From the NCBI GenBank assembly GCA_934292725.1, contig CAKQXY010000001.1:120214-184213 (forward strand): DNA of 64,000 nucleotides, written 5' to 3'. The position numbers and the translations under genes were made by a program. Numbering within the stretch: the first letter of the stretch is position 1; each line of letters starts with the position of its first letter. This DNA is from an uncultured Lachnospiraceae bacterium. GTDB taxonomy: Bacteria > Bacillota > Clostridia > Lachnospirales > Lachnospiraceae. The notes beneath the pieces were generated by a model. That model did not search any database and was not told where the DNA came from. It was given only the letters and a program-made list of their open reading frames with translations. Shown here one piece after another: positions 44,961-54,331 of this stretch.

Positions 44961-46478
44961 TTACTGTTTGTATTCTACCTCAAACGGAAGCTGATCAAGA
45001 ATATCACGCTTCGCGTCAATACCAGGATACACTTCAATAAGTTTAAGTCCCTTAGGTGTCAGTCTAAATACACAGCGCTCTGTCACATACAAAACCTTCT
45101 GCCCATTTTCGATTGCACGCTTTGATGAAAAGCTTATGCTATTAACATGCTCTACAAATTTAGGAACTGATCCCTCTTTTTCAATAGTAATCTCACCACT
45201 TTTTTGTGATACAGTTAAGCCTTTTGCATTAAAGCTCATGCAGAATACAACAGTTGGTGTCTTTGCAGTTATATTGGCAAATCCACCAATACCAGCAAAT
45301 GCACCCGGACCTCTGTGCGCATTAATATTTCCGTATTGATCAACCTCAAGTGCACCCATAAAGCATATATCCAAACCGCCATTGTCATAAAGATCAAACT
45401 GGTTTGCCATGTCGTAGACGGACGCAGCCCCGATCATCGCACCAAATGCCTCGCCGGAAACTGGAAAACCACCAATACCACCTGATTCAACAGTCAGTGT
45501 TACCATATCGAGCATTCCGCTCTTTCTTGCATAACGTGAAACCATCTCCGGAATGCCAATTCCAATATTAACAATATCATCAACCCGAAGCTCTTTGGCA
45601 GCTCGTCTTCCAATGATTTTTCCGATTGTATTATCTTTGAGCATCTTTTCTGATGCCTGATCAATCTTCTCACTCCATGTATGCCATTCCTCATATGGAA
45701 TTTCAAAGCTTCCAGTCAGCGCTGTGTACGCTTCATTTCGCTCTTGTGGCTCTGCAACTACAATCGCATCTACCAGACAGCCCGGAATAATAGCATTTCG
45801 CGGTCGTGACGGTGTGTCTACCAGCCTATCTACCTGAACAATTACTTTTCCTCTGTTTGCCTTTACAGCCTGACAGATGGAAAGTGCATCGCCAGACATA
45901 AACATATCATCAAAAGTAATATTTCCCTTACGATCTGCCGCAGTTCCCTTTATCAGTGCAATTGTTATTTTCGGCAGCTTATAATAAAGGAACTCCTCGC
46001 CATCCACTTCTACATGTTTTACAAGCGAATCGTCAATTGAAACTCGGTTGATTCCAGGTCCCTCAAGTCTCGGATCGACAAATATATCAAGACCAACCTT
46101 TGAAAGTGCACCTGGAAGTCCCCCTGCCTGTGCACGAATTGCATGAGAAATACAGCCAAGCGGCAAATTGTATGCCTCAAAGCGATCCTCCAACACAAGC
46201 TTTTTTGTGCTCATCATAGCACCGAAATGACCACAAATCAGCCTGTCTACTGCCCCGTCACGAATGTATCCTTCGGCATTGTGTTCAGTATCCCACACGC
46301 CAAATCCTGCACTAGAAACAATTGTCAGATGGGTAGGTGACTGCATTTTCTGATAGCGGCGATAAAGTGCCTCATGCAGCTCCACTGGATTTTCAATTCC
46401 CACAAAGGAATTAACACATATACAGTCTCCATCCCGAATCAAACGGATTGCTTCATCTGATGTCATAATCTCATACAT
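44961..46478 (-). CDS. Acyl-CoA:acetate CoA-transferase (family I, fused subunits)
   Basis: A 505-residue enzyme made of fused alpha and beta domains, as in propionate CoA-transferase and YdiF. The active-site Glu lies in TLTVESGGIGGFP near residue 330; GSFVG-like GVNSFVGIENP opens the alpha domain and GGFANIT, MSFNAKGLTV sit in the beta domain. It swaps CoA between acyl-CoA and acetate or a related acid. The start follows the YhcH-type gene stop by 3 bp with a weak AGG site. Exact substrates unknown. Confidence 0.88.
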   Translation of the reverse strand: MYEIMTSDEAIRLIRDGDCICVNSFVGIENPVELHEALYRRYQKMQSPTHLTIVSSAGFGVWDTEHNAEGYIRDGAVDRLICGHFGAMMSTKKLVLEDRFEAYNLPLGCISHAIRAQAGGLPGALSKVGLDIFVDPRLEGPGINRVSIDDSLVKHVEVDGEEFLYYKLPKITIALIKGTAADRKGNITFDDMFMSGDALSICQAVKANRGKVIVQVDRLVDTPSRPRNAIIPGCLVDAIVVAEPQERNEAYTALTGSFEIPYEEWHTWSEKIDQASEKMLKDNTIGKIIGRRAAKELRVDDIVNIGIGIPEMVSRYARKSGMLDMVTLTVESGGIGGFPVSGEAFGAMIGAASVYDMANQFDLYDNGGLDICFMGALEVDQYGNINAHRGPGAFAGIGGFANITAKTPTVVFCMSFNAKGLTVSQKSGEITIEKEGSVPKFVEHVNSISFSSKRAIENGQKVLYVTERCVFRLTPKGLKLIEVYPGIDAKRDILDQLPFEVEYKQ

Positions 46479-46481
46479 AGA

Positions 46482-46895
46482 TTAAGCCTGCCATTTAACC
46501 TTTGCTACGCACTTCTTTACGTGACAAGCTTCTTTTCCAGCACGCATCTGTGGCTTATGAGCAATGCTCGGAGGAAGTACTGCATAAGAACCAGTTGTCA
46601 GAATGGACTGACACATTTCTTCTGGCTCCTTCCAGAATGCAACATCACGCTTTTCATCATATTCCTCATCTGCCTCTAAACCAGTTCTGCTTACTGTATC
46701 GATCTCCTCCTCACCGGAAATGATCCACTGAATATCTGCATAACGATTATGAGTCTCCAGACGGCAATTCTCTGCCGGCTTTGTCTCATACTCCTGAATC
46801 ATAAAATAAAAATCATCATTTACCTGATAGGTACCAACTTCAAGTGCTGCTAAATCCTGCTTTTTTAAGTAGCAAACTGCTTCTTCGATTGTCAT
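46482..46895 (-). CDS. YhcH/YjgK/YiaL family (DUF386) protein
   Basis: A 137-residue cupin-like protein. Conserved metal-site residues appear in ETHNRYADIQWIISGEEEI and LPPSIAHKPQM. E. coli relatives are linked to sialic acid and sugar-acid breakdown, and NanQ is a sialic acid anomerase. Here it precedes a CoA-transferase by 3 bp, and no sialic acid gene is near. The start at 46895 has AAAGG 8 nt upstream; the frame extends to 46931. Confidence 0.85.
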   Translation of the reverse strand: MTIEEAVCYLKKQDLAALEVGTYQVNDDFYFMIQEYETKPAENCRLETHNRYADIQWIISGEEEIDTVSRTGLEADEEYDEKRDVAFWKEPEEMCQSILTTGSYAVLPPSIAHKPQMRAGKEACHVKKCVAKVKWQA

Positions 46896-47019
46896 TTCAT
46901 ATTCCTTTCTAAAAAGCGCCAGCCTAGGCACTTTCCTGAATGTATTTTATGTGACTTTTTTGCATCTTTCATGCTTTTCTAGCTTACTTAAAAATTATTT
47001 TTTTGTCAAGCATACTATA

Positions 47020-48384
47020 TTATGTTCTTTTATAAGTACACTTTTGGGTCTTGTTCATCCACACAAAGAATCCTATATTTAAGGCAATTCCAAAAATCGT
47101 TGCCACTGGCGCTGCAAATCCAATGTTTGTAAGACTTGCATTTGGCTGAATACTCATGTAATATGCCAGTGGAAGGCGAACAAGTAATGTCTGGATCAGT
47201 CCCTGTGCCATTACCCACATCGTCTGATCGTGTCCGTTAAAATAGCCAATCATGCTAAACAATATAGCGGTAACAATTGTCTCCAGTGCGAAACCTTTAA
47301 GATAATCATATCCTTTTTGTACAACATTGGCGTCTGTTGTAAATATTCCTGTTAAAAGATCTCCCTTAAAAAGAACAATGACAAACACAACTGCTCCAAT
47401 CAAAACACCGACACCTATTCCAGTAAACATTGTGCTTTTCGCTCTTTTTTCGTTTCCTGCTCCAACATTTTGTGATACAAATGATGCCATGGACTGCATT
47501 AAGGAGCTTGGAATTAACATAGCAAAATTTACAATTTTACATGCAACGCCATATCCAGATGAGGCCTCTAATCCCAAACGATTGACAAATGCACAAAGTG
47601 CTAGGAATGAAATCTGAGTCAAACATTCCTGAAGTGCTAGTGGAAGACCAATTTTTAATGCACGCTTACACTGACTGTTAATTTTAAAATCAGCTTTTGT
47701 AATTTTAAATGGAAGCTTCTTTTTCATCAGCATCCATAGTGCAAACACAACACTTACAGCCTGTGCTGCTACAGTCGCAATCGCTGCACCTTCCGCATCC
47801 ATACGAAAGCCTGCTACTAGTATTAAATCTCCTGCAATATTAATAACACATGCAACTGCAACAAATATCAATGGCGACTTACTGTCTCCAAGTCCTCTAA
47901 AAATAGCAGAAAGAACATTATAGGCAACAATAAAGAAAATACCGCTTCCGCATATCTTTACATAAACAGATGTCAGACTTACTGCTTCCTCTGGTGCCTG
48001 CATCAATACGGCAATAGGACGTGAAAACGCGATCATTATAACAAACAGCACTGCTGACATTACTGCAAATACAACTACAGAACCGCCAATCAGTGCACCA
48101 ATTGACTGTGTCCTCTTCTCGCCAATATATCTGGCTATCAAAACAGTAATACCCATTGCGAACTGTGTTATCACAAACGTAACAAGATTTAATACCTGAC
48201 TGCCAGTCGATACTGCTGAAAGACCAGATGTCGTTCCAAATCGTCCCACCACAAGAAGATCAACTGCGCCATATGCTGCCTGCAGCACAAGTGCACCAAG
48301 AATCGGAATCATAAATGGAATTAATTTTCCAAGTATGCTTCCTTGCGTGAAATCTGCCTTATCATTTACTTTTTCTCTACTCAA
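47020..48384 (-). CDS. MATE family efflux transporter, MarR-linked
   Basis: A protein of about 454 residues with twelve membrane helices: IPFMIPILGALVLQAAYGAVD at the start and LPLALQECLTQISFLALCA opening the second half. No ATG fits; the TTG at 48384 has AGGAG 8 nt upstream, while the TTG at 48390 is too close. The start overlaps the end of the MarR gene by 8 bp, so the two form an operon. Likely a drug or metabolite pump whose level is set by the MarR repressor. Confidence 0.92.
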   Translation of the reverse strand: MSREKVNDKADFTQGSILGKLIPFMIPILGALVLQAAYGAVDLLVVGRFGTTSGLSAVSTGSQVLNLVTFVITQFAMGITVLIARYIGEKRTQSIGALIGGSVVVFAVMSAVLFVIMIAFSRPIAVLMQAPEEAVSLTSVYVKICGSGIFFIVAYNVLSAIFRGLGDSKSPLIFVAVACVINIAGDLILVAGFRMDAEGAAIATVAAQAVSVVFALWMLMKKKLPFKITKADFKINSQCKRALKIGLPLALQECLTQISFLALCAFVNRLGLEASSGYGVACKIVNFAMLIPSSLMQSMASFVSQNVGAGNEKRAKSTMFTGIGVGVLIGAVVFVIVLFKGDLLTGIFTTDANVVQKGYDYLKGFALETIVTAILFSMIGYFNGHDQTMWVMAQGLIQTLLVRLPLAYYMSIQPNASLTNIGFAAPVATIFGIALNIGFFVWMNKTQKCTYKRT

Positions 48385-48826
48385 TGTCAACTCTCCTTTC
48401 GCTCATGACCTGATAAAATTTCTTTATTGTCTGAATCATACAATCTGCTTCCTCATCAGAAATAATGTCCAGATACGGAGCCAGTCTGCTGTAATAGTTT
48501 CTGTCGTACTTATCAGACAATTCTTCTCCACTTTTTGTAATCGCAATATACGTAACTCTCCCGTCTTCGTCTGAAGAAATCTTCTTGAGATATCCCTTCT
48601 CTTCCATAGCTTTTACAGTCCTTGTGACACCCGGTCTTGGAAGATTTAACGCATCACTAATATCAGATACCTTCACATACTCTTTTGTTTTCTGCAGCGT
48701 ATGAATAACATCAAGATATTGGATATATGCCGGACTAACACCATCTGGAAGCTTTGGAAGCAGTTCTCTGGTTCTTTTTGCCATATAGCAGGCATCAAGC
48801 ATACGTTTTATTTTTTCAGAATCCAT
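48377..48826 (-). CDS. MarR-family transcriptional regulator
   Basis: A 149-residue winged-helix regulator. The recognition region VKVSDISDALNLPRPGVTRT and wing KISSDEDGRVTYIAITKSG are typical. AAGGAG lies 5 nt before the ATG at 48826, preferred over the frame start at 48859. Two operator-like sites lie in its promoter, so it most likely represses itself and the MATE gene that follows. Confidence 0.92.
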   Translation of the reverse strand: MDSEKIKRMLDACYMAKRTRELLPKLPDGVSPAYIQYLDVIHTLQKTKEYVKVSDISDALNLPRPGVTRTVKAMEEKGYLKKISSDEDGRVTYIAITKSGEELSDKYDRNYYSRLAPYLDIISDEEADCMIQTIKKFYQVMSERRVDIE

Positions 48827-48876
48827 GCCTTCTCCTTTCTTGTTTTGGCAGTCAATCATAGTAATCTTCTACATAA

Positions 48877-48939
48877 TTACCATCGATAATCATTTTAGTT
48901 ACCATTGGTAATTATACAATAGTGTTTTTTCAGTGTCAA
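48877..48939 (-). promoter_or_regulatory. MarR-MATE promoter with two operator-like sites
   Basis: On the minus strand TTGACA (48939-48934) and TATAAT (48916-48911) with a 17-bp spacer. The dyad TTACCATTGGTAA at 48899-48911 touches the -10 box. A related copy TTACCATCGATAA lies at 48877-48889, sharing 11 of 13 bases; centres are 22 bp apart, two helix turns. This fits binding of a MarR dimer to both sites and blocking of transcription. Confidence 0.75.
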
Positions 48940-48954
48940 GCTGCTTTTTCATAA

Positions 48955-48986
48955 TAAAAAACCAGGGGCAAATTGCTGCCCCCGGT
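48955..48986 (-). terminator. Terminator of the histidine phosphatase gene
   Basis: On the minus strand ACCGGGGGCAGC and TTGCCCCTGGT form a GC-rich stem followed by TTTTTT. Confidence 0.88.
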
Positions 48987-49002
48987 CAAAAAAAGTACAC
49001 GA

Positions 49003-49740
49003 TCAGTCATGTCTTTCTTCCATATTATCGTATGTTTCACAAAATCGTGCTGCAAAGGATGCTGGCTCATCTGCTGCATATAAATGAGACAGATCTCCAA
49101 AGGACTGCATACGAAAACTTGCAATACCTTCTCTTCTCTCCTCTGTGTACAATGTTGTCACAGAAGACGGTGCCGCTGCTGTCCCATGCCAAAGAACAAC
49201 TGGTGATATTCCAAGCAAATGACCAAGCATCACGCACTCTACACCCAAATGGCAAAACAGCACAATCGTATCTCTGTTTGCATGCTCTGCACGATAATAG
49301 CCATTCTCTCTTGTATATCCATGCTTTTTTAACAGCGAATCCAGACCATCATACACCCATGCTGATTCAGTATCTGCCTTTGCCTTTTTCATAAATGGTG
49401 TGTTCATCCACTGATCCTTATCATAATATGCCGGCTCACTTGTCCAACGAGCAGGAAGCAAATCCCAGCAAACCTTATAAGTACCAGTATCCTCATCAAT
49501 CGCCGGTGCCTCGAACTCACGAAGCCACTTAAACTCAGTTGCTGTCATACCAAGCTTCTTTAAGGTCAAGGATGCTGTATCCTTTGCACGGCCAAGCGGT
49601 GATGTATAAATATAGGTATGCTCCTTCTGCAGCTGTTTTTCCATGCGAACAGAAAGAAATTCTGCTTCTCTCCATCCTTTTTCTGTCAAAGAGTCAATCT
49701 CATAATTTGGATCGCCATGGCGAACAATAATAAGTCTCAT
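49003..49740 (-). CDS. Histidine phosphatase family protein
   Basis: A 245-residue phosphoglycerate-mutase-like phosphatase. The catalytic RHG is in LIIVRHGDPNYEID at residues 2-15; the second Arg is in YTSPLGRAKDTA, and the second His in LFCHLGVECVML. The start at 49740 has AAAGG 8 nt upstream; the frame extends to 49779. The insert with FEAPAIDEDTGTYK differs from glycolytic mutases, so it is probably a phosphatase of a small metabolite. It stands alone with its own terminator. Confidence 0.85.
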   Translation of the reverse strand: MRLIIVRHGDPNYEIDSLTEKGWREAEFLSVRMEKQLQKEHTYIYTSPLGRAKDTASLTLKKLGMTATEFKWLREFEAPAIDEDTGTYKVCWDLLPARWTSEPAYYDKDQWMNTPFMKKAKADTESAWVYDGLDSLLKKHGYTRENGYYRAEHANRDTIVLFCHLGVECVMLGHLLGISPVVLWHGTAAAPSSVTTLYTEERREGIASFRMQSFGDLSHLYAADEPASFAARFCETYDNMEERHD

Positions 49741-49854
49741 TTTTCTTTCCTTTCGATATTTAATAGTTTCAATTTTCACTTATTTTCACCATGATTTTAG
49801 CATAACAGCAAAAATGTGACAAGTGCAAATATTAGCTTATCCGTGAATGTAGTC

Positions 49855-52227
49855 TTAACTTCGAATCATAATCTTCTCTGCCGCCGTGCAGGCATAAAGA
49901 TCGCCAAGTGTCTTTTGATAAAATTCCCGGTATGCTTTTGGGCAGGTGATCGTCAGCTTTTCAATAGGATCTTTCATCGACATCTGTTTTTGCGTCTTAT
50001 CCTTTCTTACCTGTGTCAGTGTTGCCTTTACATGTTCGCCAAATTCAAGATATTCTGTCTGTGTCTTTTTCGTTTGCCAGATAGTCTGATGCAGCGAAAT
50101 CTCTTTTTCGTATTGACGATAATACTCCTGAAAGATATAGTCTGTCATATACGGTGTATAAATCGCATACAGCTTAAGGATTCCAAGAAGACTGTAATAC
50201 AGCGCAGTCTGACCTGATCTGCAATTTTCTTCTCCATGTTTTTGTGGCTGATAAAGGCGTTCTTTTGCAATTTCAATATAGAAATCACAGAAATCGCTCC
50301 AAAAAAGCTCATCAATTTCATGGCGTGCCTGTCCGATCTCAAATTCGTTTAGAAGCTGTGCTGCGCGAATTGTTGTCTCGTTTACACGTTCCATGATCCA
50401 GCGATCTATCGGAAGCATGTTTTCTTCCTCCATCGCATTCTCTGGTGTAAACTCATTCAGCTGAAGAATTGCAAATTTAGATGCATTATACAGCTTATTT
50501 AAAAAACGCTTTGAAATTTTTAGTTCTTCCTCGCTGAAAAATGTATCTGTTCCTAACTTGCTGTTTGCTGCCCAGTAGCGCATCGCATCCGCAGAATGTT
50601 TTTCTATCAGCATCATCGGCGAATTGGACGCATTATTTTTTGACTTGCTAATTTTTTCTCCCGGCTTTGCCAAAACAAAACCACTAATCATTATATCTTT
50701 CCACGGAACCTGTCCTGTGTGATACAGACTCTTTACGATAGTATAGAATGCCCATGTACGAATGATCTCATGTGCCTGGCTGCGCATTCCCATTGGAAAA
50801 ATCTCATCTGAAATGTCATCTGGCTCTTTATAATGTGCATTTATTAATGGCGTTACTGACGAGGTTGCCCATGTATCAAACACAGCTGTCTCTGGAATAA
50901 ACTCATTGCAGCCGCACGTACACGCTTTTAATGGACTCTGTTCAAGTGGATTTACTGGCAGTTGGCTCTCCTCTGCAAAAATCGGTTTGCCACACTTTTT
51001 GCAGTACCATACTGGAAATGGAACACCAAAGTAACGCTGCCTTGAAATACACCAATCCCACTTTAAATTTTCAACCCAAATTTTATAGCGGTTCTTCATA
51101 TGCTCTGGATGCCATCGAATCTCATCTGCTGCCTTTAAAAAACGATCCTTCTCTGAGAGAACATCAATATACCATTGTTTTGACATAATGAACTCAACCT
51201 CATGCTGACAGCGCTCATGAACAGCAACCATATGGCGGATCGTCTCTTGTTTTACCAAAAGATTTTGCTTCTTTAGTAATTCAATGATATACTCTCTAGC
51301 CTTTTTTACAGTCATTTTTCCTATAAAATCAATCTTTTCGCTGATTGTTCCGTCTGCAAGAATCACTTCCTTAGATGTTAACTGATGCTTCTGATACCAC
51401 TCAACATCGGCTGAATCACCAAATGATGCACACATAACTGCGCCAGTTCCCTTATCCATCGCTACAGTATCATCTGCAAGAATTGGAATTTCAAAATCAT
51501 ATAACGGAACAGTTGCTTTCTGACCGATAAACTTCTTATATCGGGTATCCTCTGGATGAACAAAAATGCAGGCGCATCCAGCAAGCAGTTCTGGTCTTGT
51601 TGTCGCAATCAGGAGATTGCCAATAGGTGTAGTAAAATTCAGATAGTTAAATACTGTCTCACACTCTTTTGTCTCAAGCTCGGCCTGTGCAATCGAAGTT
51701 TGGCATTCAGTACACCACAATACCGGAGATGTCTTCATGTAGGCTTTTTTCTTCTTTGCCAGTTCAATAAAAGAGCGCTGTGAAATTCTTTGTGCCCGAT
51801 CTGATACTGTCTGATACTGCAAATTCCAGTCTACACTAAAACCAAGACGGCTCCACAGTTCTTTAAACTCACCCTCATAAGTTCCTATCGTTTTCATACA
51901 CTTTGCCCGAAATTCACTCCGAGGCATCTGATTTGCCCGAATCTTTTCATCACGCTCAACTAAGCGCTCTGTCGGCAGTCCATTATCATCAAAACCAAAT
52001 GGATAAAATACATCATATCCCTGCATCCTCTTAAAACGCGCAATCATCTCTGCCTGTGTGTAGGAAAATACATGGCCAATATGGAGCTTTCCGCTTACAG
52101 TCGGCGGCGGCGTATCAATGGAAAAGATTTTTCTCTCTTTTCCATTCTGATAGCGATAGATCTCATTCTCCTGCCACATTTTCTCCAATGCTTTCTCTGC
52201 CTTTTGAAAATCATACTTTTTTTCCAT
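49855..52227 (-). CDS. valS: Valyl-tRNA synthetase, short form
   Basis: A 790-residue class Ia synthetase. HIGH is at residues 49-52 (GKLHIGHVFSYTQ), the editing domain carries TTRPELLAGCACIFVHP, two CxxC pairs form a zinc region (WYCKKCGKPIF, ACTCGC), and KISKSKNN is the KMSKS loop. It is about 80-100 residues shorter than common bacterial ValRS and lacks a recognisable C-terminal coiled-coil arm. The start at 52227 has AGGAGG 8 nt upstream; the frame opens inside the T-box at 52350. Expression is set by the T-box leader. Charging of tRNA-Val is expected. Confidence 0.92.
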   Translation of the reverse strand: MEKKYDFQKAEKALEKMWQENEIYRYQNGKERKIFSIDTPPPTVSGKLHIGHVFSYTQAEMIARFKRMQGYDVFYPFGFDDNGLPTERLVERDEKIRANQMPRSEFRAKCMKTIGTYEGEFKELWSRLGFSVDWNLQYQTVSDRAQRISQRSFIELAKKKKAYMKTSPVLWCTECQTSIAQAELETKECETVFNYLNFTTPIGNLLIATTRPELLAGCACIFVHPEDTRYKKFIGQKATVPLYDFEIPILADDTVAMDKGTGAVMCASFGDSADVEWYQKHQLTSKEVILADGTISEKIDFIGKMTVKKAREYIIELLKKQNLLVKQETIRHMVAVHERCQHEVEFIMSKQWYIDVLSEKDRFLKAADEIRWHPEHMKNRYKIWVENLKWDWCISRQRYFGVPFPVWYCKKCGKPIFAEESQLPVNPLEQSPLKACTCGCNEFIPETAVFDTWATSSVTPLINAHYKEPDDISDEIFPMGMRSQAHEIIRTWAFYTIVKSLYHTGQVPWKDIMISGFVLAKPGEKISKSKNNASNSPMMLIEKHSADAMRYWAANSKLGTDTFFSEEELKISKRFLNKLYNASKFAILQLNEFTPENAMEEENMLPIDRWIMERVNETTIRAAQLLNEFEIGQARHEIDELFWSDFCDFYIEIAKERLYQPQKHGEENCRSGQTALYYSLLGILKLYAIYTPYMTDYIFQEYYRQYEKEISLHQTIWQTKKTQTEYLEFGEHVKATLTQVRKDKTQKQMSMKDPIEKLTITCPKAYREFYQKTLGDLYACTAAEKIMIRS

Positions 52228-52261
52228 TACAGATTCCTCCTGAATATAAAGATTATCCAAC

Positions 52262-52573
52262 ACAGACAAAAAAACGCCCTGAGCCAAACGCCCAGGGCGA
52301 ACATACATGTCCGTGGTACCACCTAGATTCAGAAATACTTCTGCACTCAATACAATACGGGAATCTATTTTTAATTCCGATATCGCTTCCCTGATAACGG
52401 TGGGAATCTCCGTTGGAGTCTACTAAAGCTGTAAAAACTATACCTGTTCGATCCAAAGCTCAAAGGCTACTTCCATGCGTCCTTCACGAAATTTTTCACC
52501 AACCAATTTCTCTCTGTCCATCCGGAAACTGCATGTACTCCTCCTCGTCAATGCTTTTTGTCTGTAATTGTTG
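52262..52573 (-). promoter_or_regulatory. T-box riboswitch of valS
   Basis: The minus-strand leader holds Stem I with GAGGAGGAGTACATG and a GGACAGAGAGAAATTGG part, the T-box proper AGGTGGTACCACGG near 52324-52311, and a terminator stem CGCCCTG/CAGGGCG at 52275-52299 followed by seven T. A GUA triplet at 52470-52468, within GGAAGUAGCC, could be the valine specifier. When uncharged tRNA-Val binds, the antiterminator forms and valS is read. Confidence 0.88.
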
Positions 52574-52578
52574 CACAC

Positions 52579-52606
52579 AGTATATCACAAAAACATGTAA
52601 TGTCAA
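52579..52606 (-). promoter_or_regulatory. Promoter of the valS T-box transcript
   Basis: On the minus strand TTGACA (52606-52601) and TATACT (52584-52579) with a 16-bp spacer, ending about 7 nt before the leader. Confidence 0.8.
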
Positions 52607-52621
52607 GTCTTTTCCAAGCTT

Positions 52622-54235
52622 TTATTTATCCCAACGTCTACACAGTTTTTCAATATCTTCTGTGAAGCGGCGAATATCTTTATTGGCACCTTCTCTATAT
52701 TTTTTAACGATAGCAAGAAGCTGCTGTGCTGCATCAAACAGTTTTCGATATACATCACTCATCCGGCCTTCTCTTGGCTGATAATCCTTCTTGACATACT
52801 CTCTTGTTCCTTCGCGAATCTTTTGATCTGACAGCAAATCCCACGATTCTCCTGTGTATGGTGCTGTTGCATTAATTCCATAGGTAGTCGTCAAAAGAGA
52901 TGCAAACGAATCTGTGACAGTATCCTCTCCATGAACAACAAATACATGTGTTGGCTTAGGTGCAATATGGCTTACCCAGCGCACAAGTCCTTCTCTGTCT
53001 GCATGGCCGCTGATTCCAGTCATACGGGCAATTCGTGCCTTTACACAAATTTCTTCTCCGAAAAGTCTTATATTTTTTGCACCGCCTAACAGCACGCAGC
53101 CAAGACTTCCCTCTGCCTGATAACCAGCAAATAAAATGGTGCATTCCGGCCGCCAAAGATTATGCTTTAAATGATGACGGATTCGTCCGGCATCGCACAT
53201 GCCAGATGCTGAGAGAATGACCTTGGGTTTTGGATCTTCATTTATGGCACGTGACTCCTCTACGCTGACAGACAGTCTAAGTCCCGGAAAGCGAATCGGA
53301 TTAATTCCCTGGCGCACAAGTGCCATAGCCTCCTCATCAAAGCATTCCTGTGTATTTGTCATAAAAATATTTGTAGCCTCCACAGCAAGCGGACTATCAA
53401 CAAAAACTTCTGTGTATTCAAATTCTGGAAGTTCATGATCTACCTTAAGCTGCCTTAAAAAATATAATATTTCCTGTGTACGTCCAACTGCAAAACAAGG
53501 AATAACTAAATTTCCTCCGGCAGCAAGCGTCTCCTTTAAAATTTGCTTTAGCTCACTTTTACAATCCAGAAGAGAAATGCCCTGATCATGACTTCTATTT
53601 CCATACGTTGATTCCATAACAACATAATCGGCATCATCCACATATGATGGATCTTTAATCAATGGCTGATTCGTATTTCCAATATCGCCGGAGAACACAA
53701 TTTTCTTTGTACGTCCTGCTTCTGTCAGCCATACCTCAATAGACGCTGAGCCAAGCAAATGGCCAACATCTCTCATCCTGATTTGAATGCCCGGTGCAAT
53801 ATCAATCTTTTTTTCATATTCACATGGAACAAAATATGTCAGCACATTTTCTGCATCTTCAATCGTATAGACAGGAACTACCGGCTCTGCATCACTTCTC
53901 TTATTTTTTCTGTTTTTCCACTCTGCTTCAGACTCCTGGATGTGAGCACTATCCTTCAGCATGATTCGACATAGCTGCGTCGTTGCCTTTGTTGCAAAAA
54001 TACTTCCACGAAAACCATGTTTATAAAGATACGGCAGCATTCCAGAGTGATCAATATGCGCATGCGTCAGAAAAACATAATCAATCTGGGAAATTGGAAA
54101 CGGCAGTTCTTCATTCACATAAATATCACGTCCCTGCTCCATGCCACAATCAACAATAATCTTCTTATTGCATGCCTCCAGACAATGACAGCTTCCTGTC
54201 ACTTCATGAGCAGCTCCATTAAATGTTAATTTCAT
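52622..54235 (-). CDS. Metallo-beta-lactamase / beta-CASP RNA nuclease
   Basis: A 537-residue nuclease of the CPSF/YSH1-like group. Zinc motifs are THAHIDHSG (near 57-65), DVGHLLGSAS, VVMESTYGNR and a C-terminal HGE in FVVHGEDTV. The beta-CASP part includes IPCFAVGRTQEIL, ILSASGMCDAGRI and the TGISGHADREGL motif. It probably processes RNA inside the cell; bacterial members are mostly uncharacterised. GGAGGG lies 7 nt before the ATG. The stop is 15 bp before the valS promoter. Confidence 0.9.
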   Translation of the reverse strand: MKLTFNGAAHEVTGSCHCLEACNKKIIVDCGMEQGRDIYVNEELPFPISQIDYVFLTHAHIDHSGMLPYLYKHGFRGSIFATKATTQLCRIMLKDSAHIQESEAEWKNRKNKRSDAEPVVPVYTIEDAENVLTYFVPCEYEKKIDIAPGIQIRMRDVGHLLGSASIEVWLTEAGRTKKIVFSGDIGNTNQPLIKDPSYVDDADYVVMESTYGNRSHDQGISLLDCKSELKQILKETLAAGGNLVIPCFAVGRTQEILYFLRQLKVDHELPEFEYTEVFVDSPLAVEATNIFMTNTQECFDEEAMALVRQGINPIRFPGLRLSVSVEESRAINEDPKPKVILSASGMCDAGRIRHHLKHNLWRPECTILFAGYQAEGSLGCVLLGGAKNIRLFGEEICVKARIARMTGISGHADREGLVRWVSHIAPKPTHVFVVHGEDTVTDSFASLLTTTYGINATAPYTGESWDLLSDQKIREGTREYVKKDYQPREGRMSDVYRKLFDAAQQLLAIVKKYREGANKDIRRFTEDIEKLCRRWDK

Positions 54236-54331
54236 AACAAAGCCCTCCTTTTTCAGTTTTTCTTATACTTCTATATACATTATACTATTTCTATTTCTAT
54301 AAATCCAGACTATTTTCTTACAATTATATTT

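Noticed and set aside
52228..52350. N-terminal extension of valyl-tRNA synthetase
   Set aside because: This part is the T-box antiterminator and terminator; AGGAGG fixes the start at 52227.
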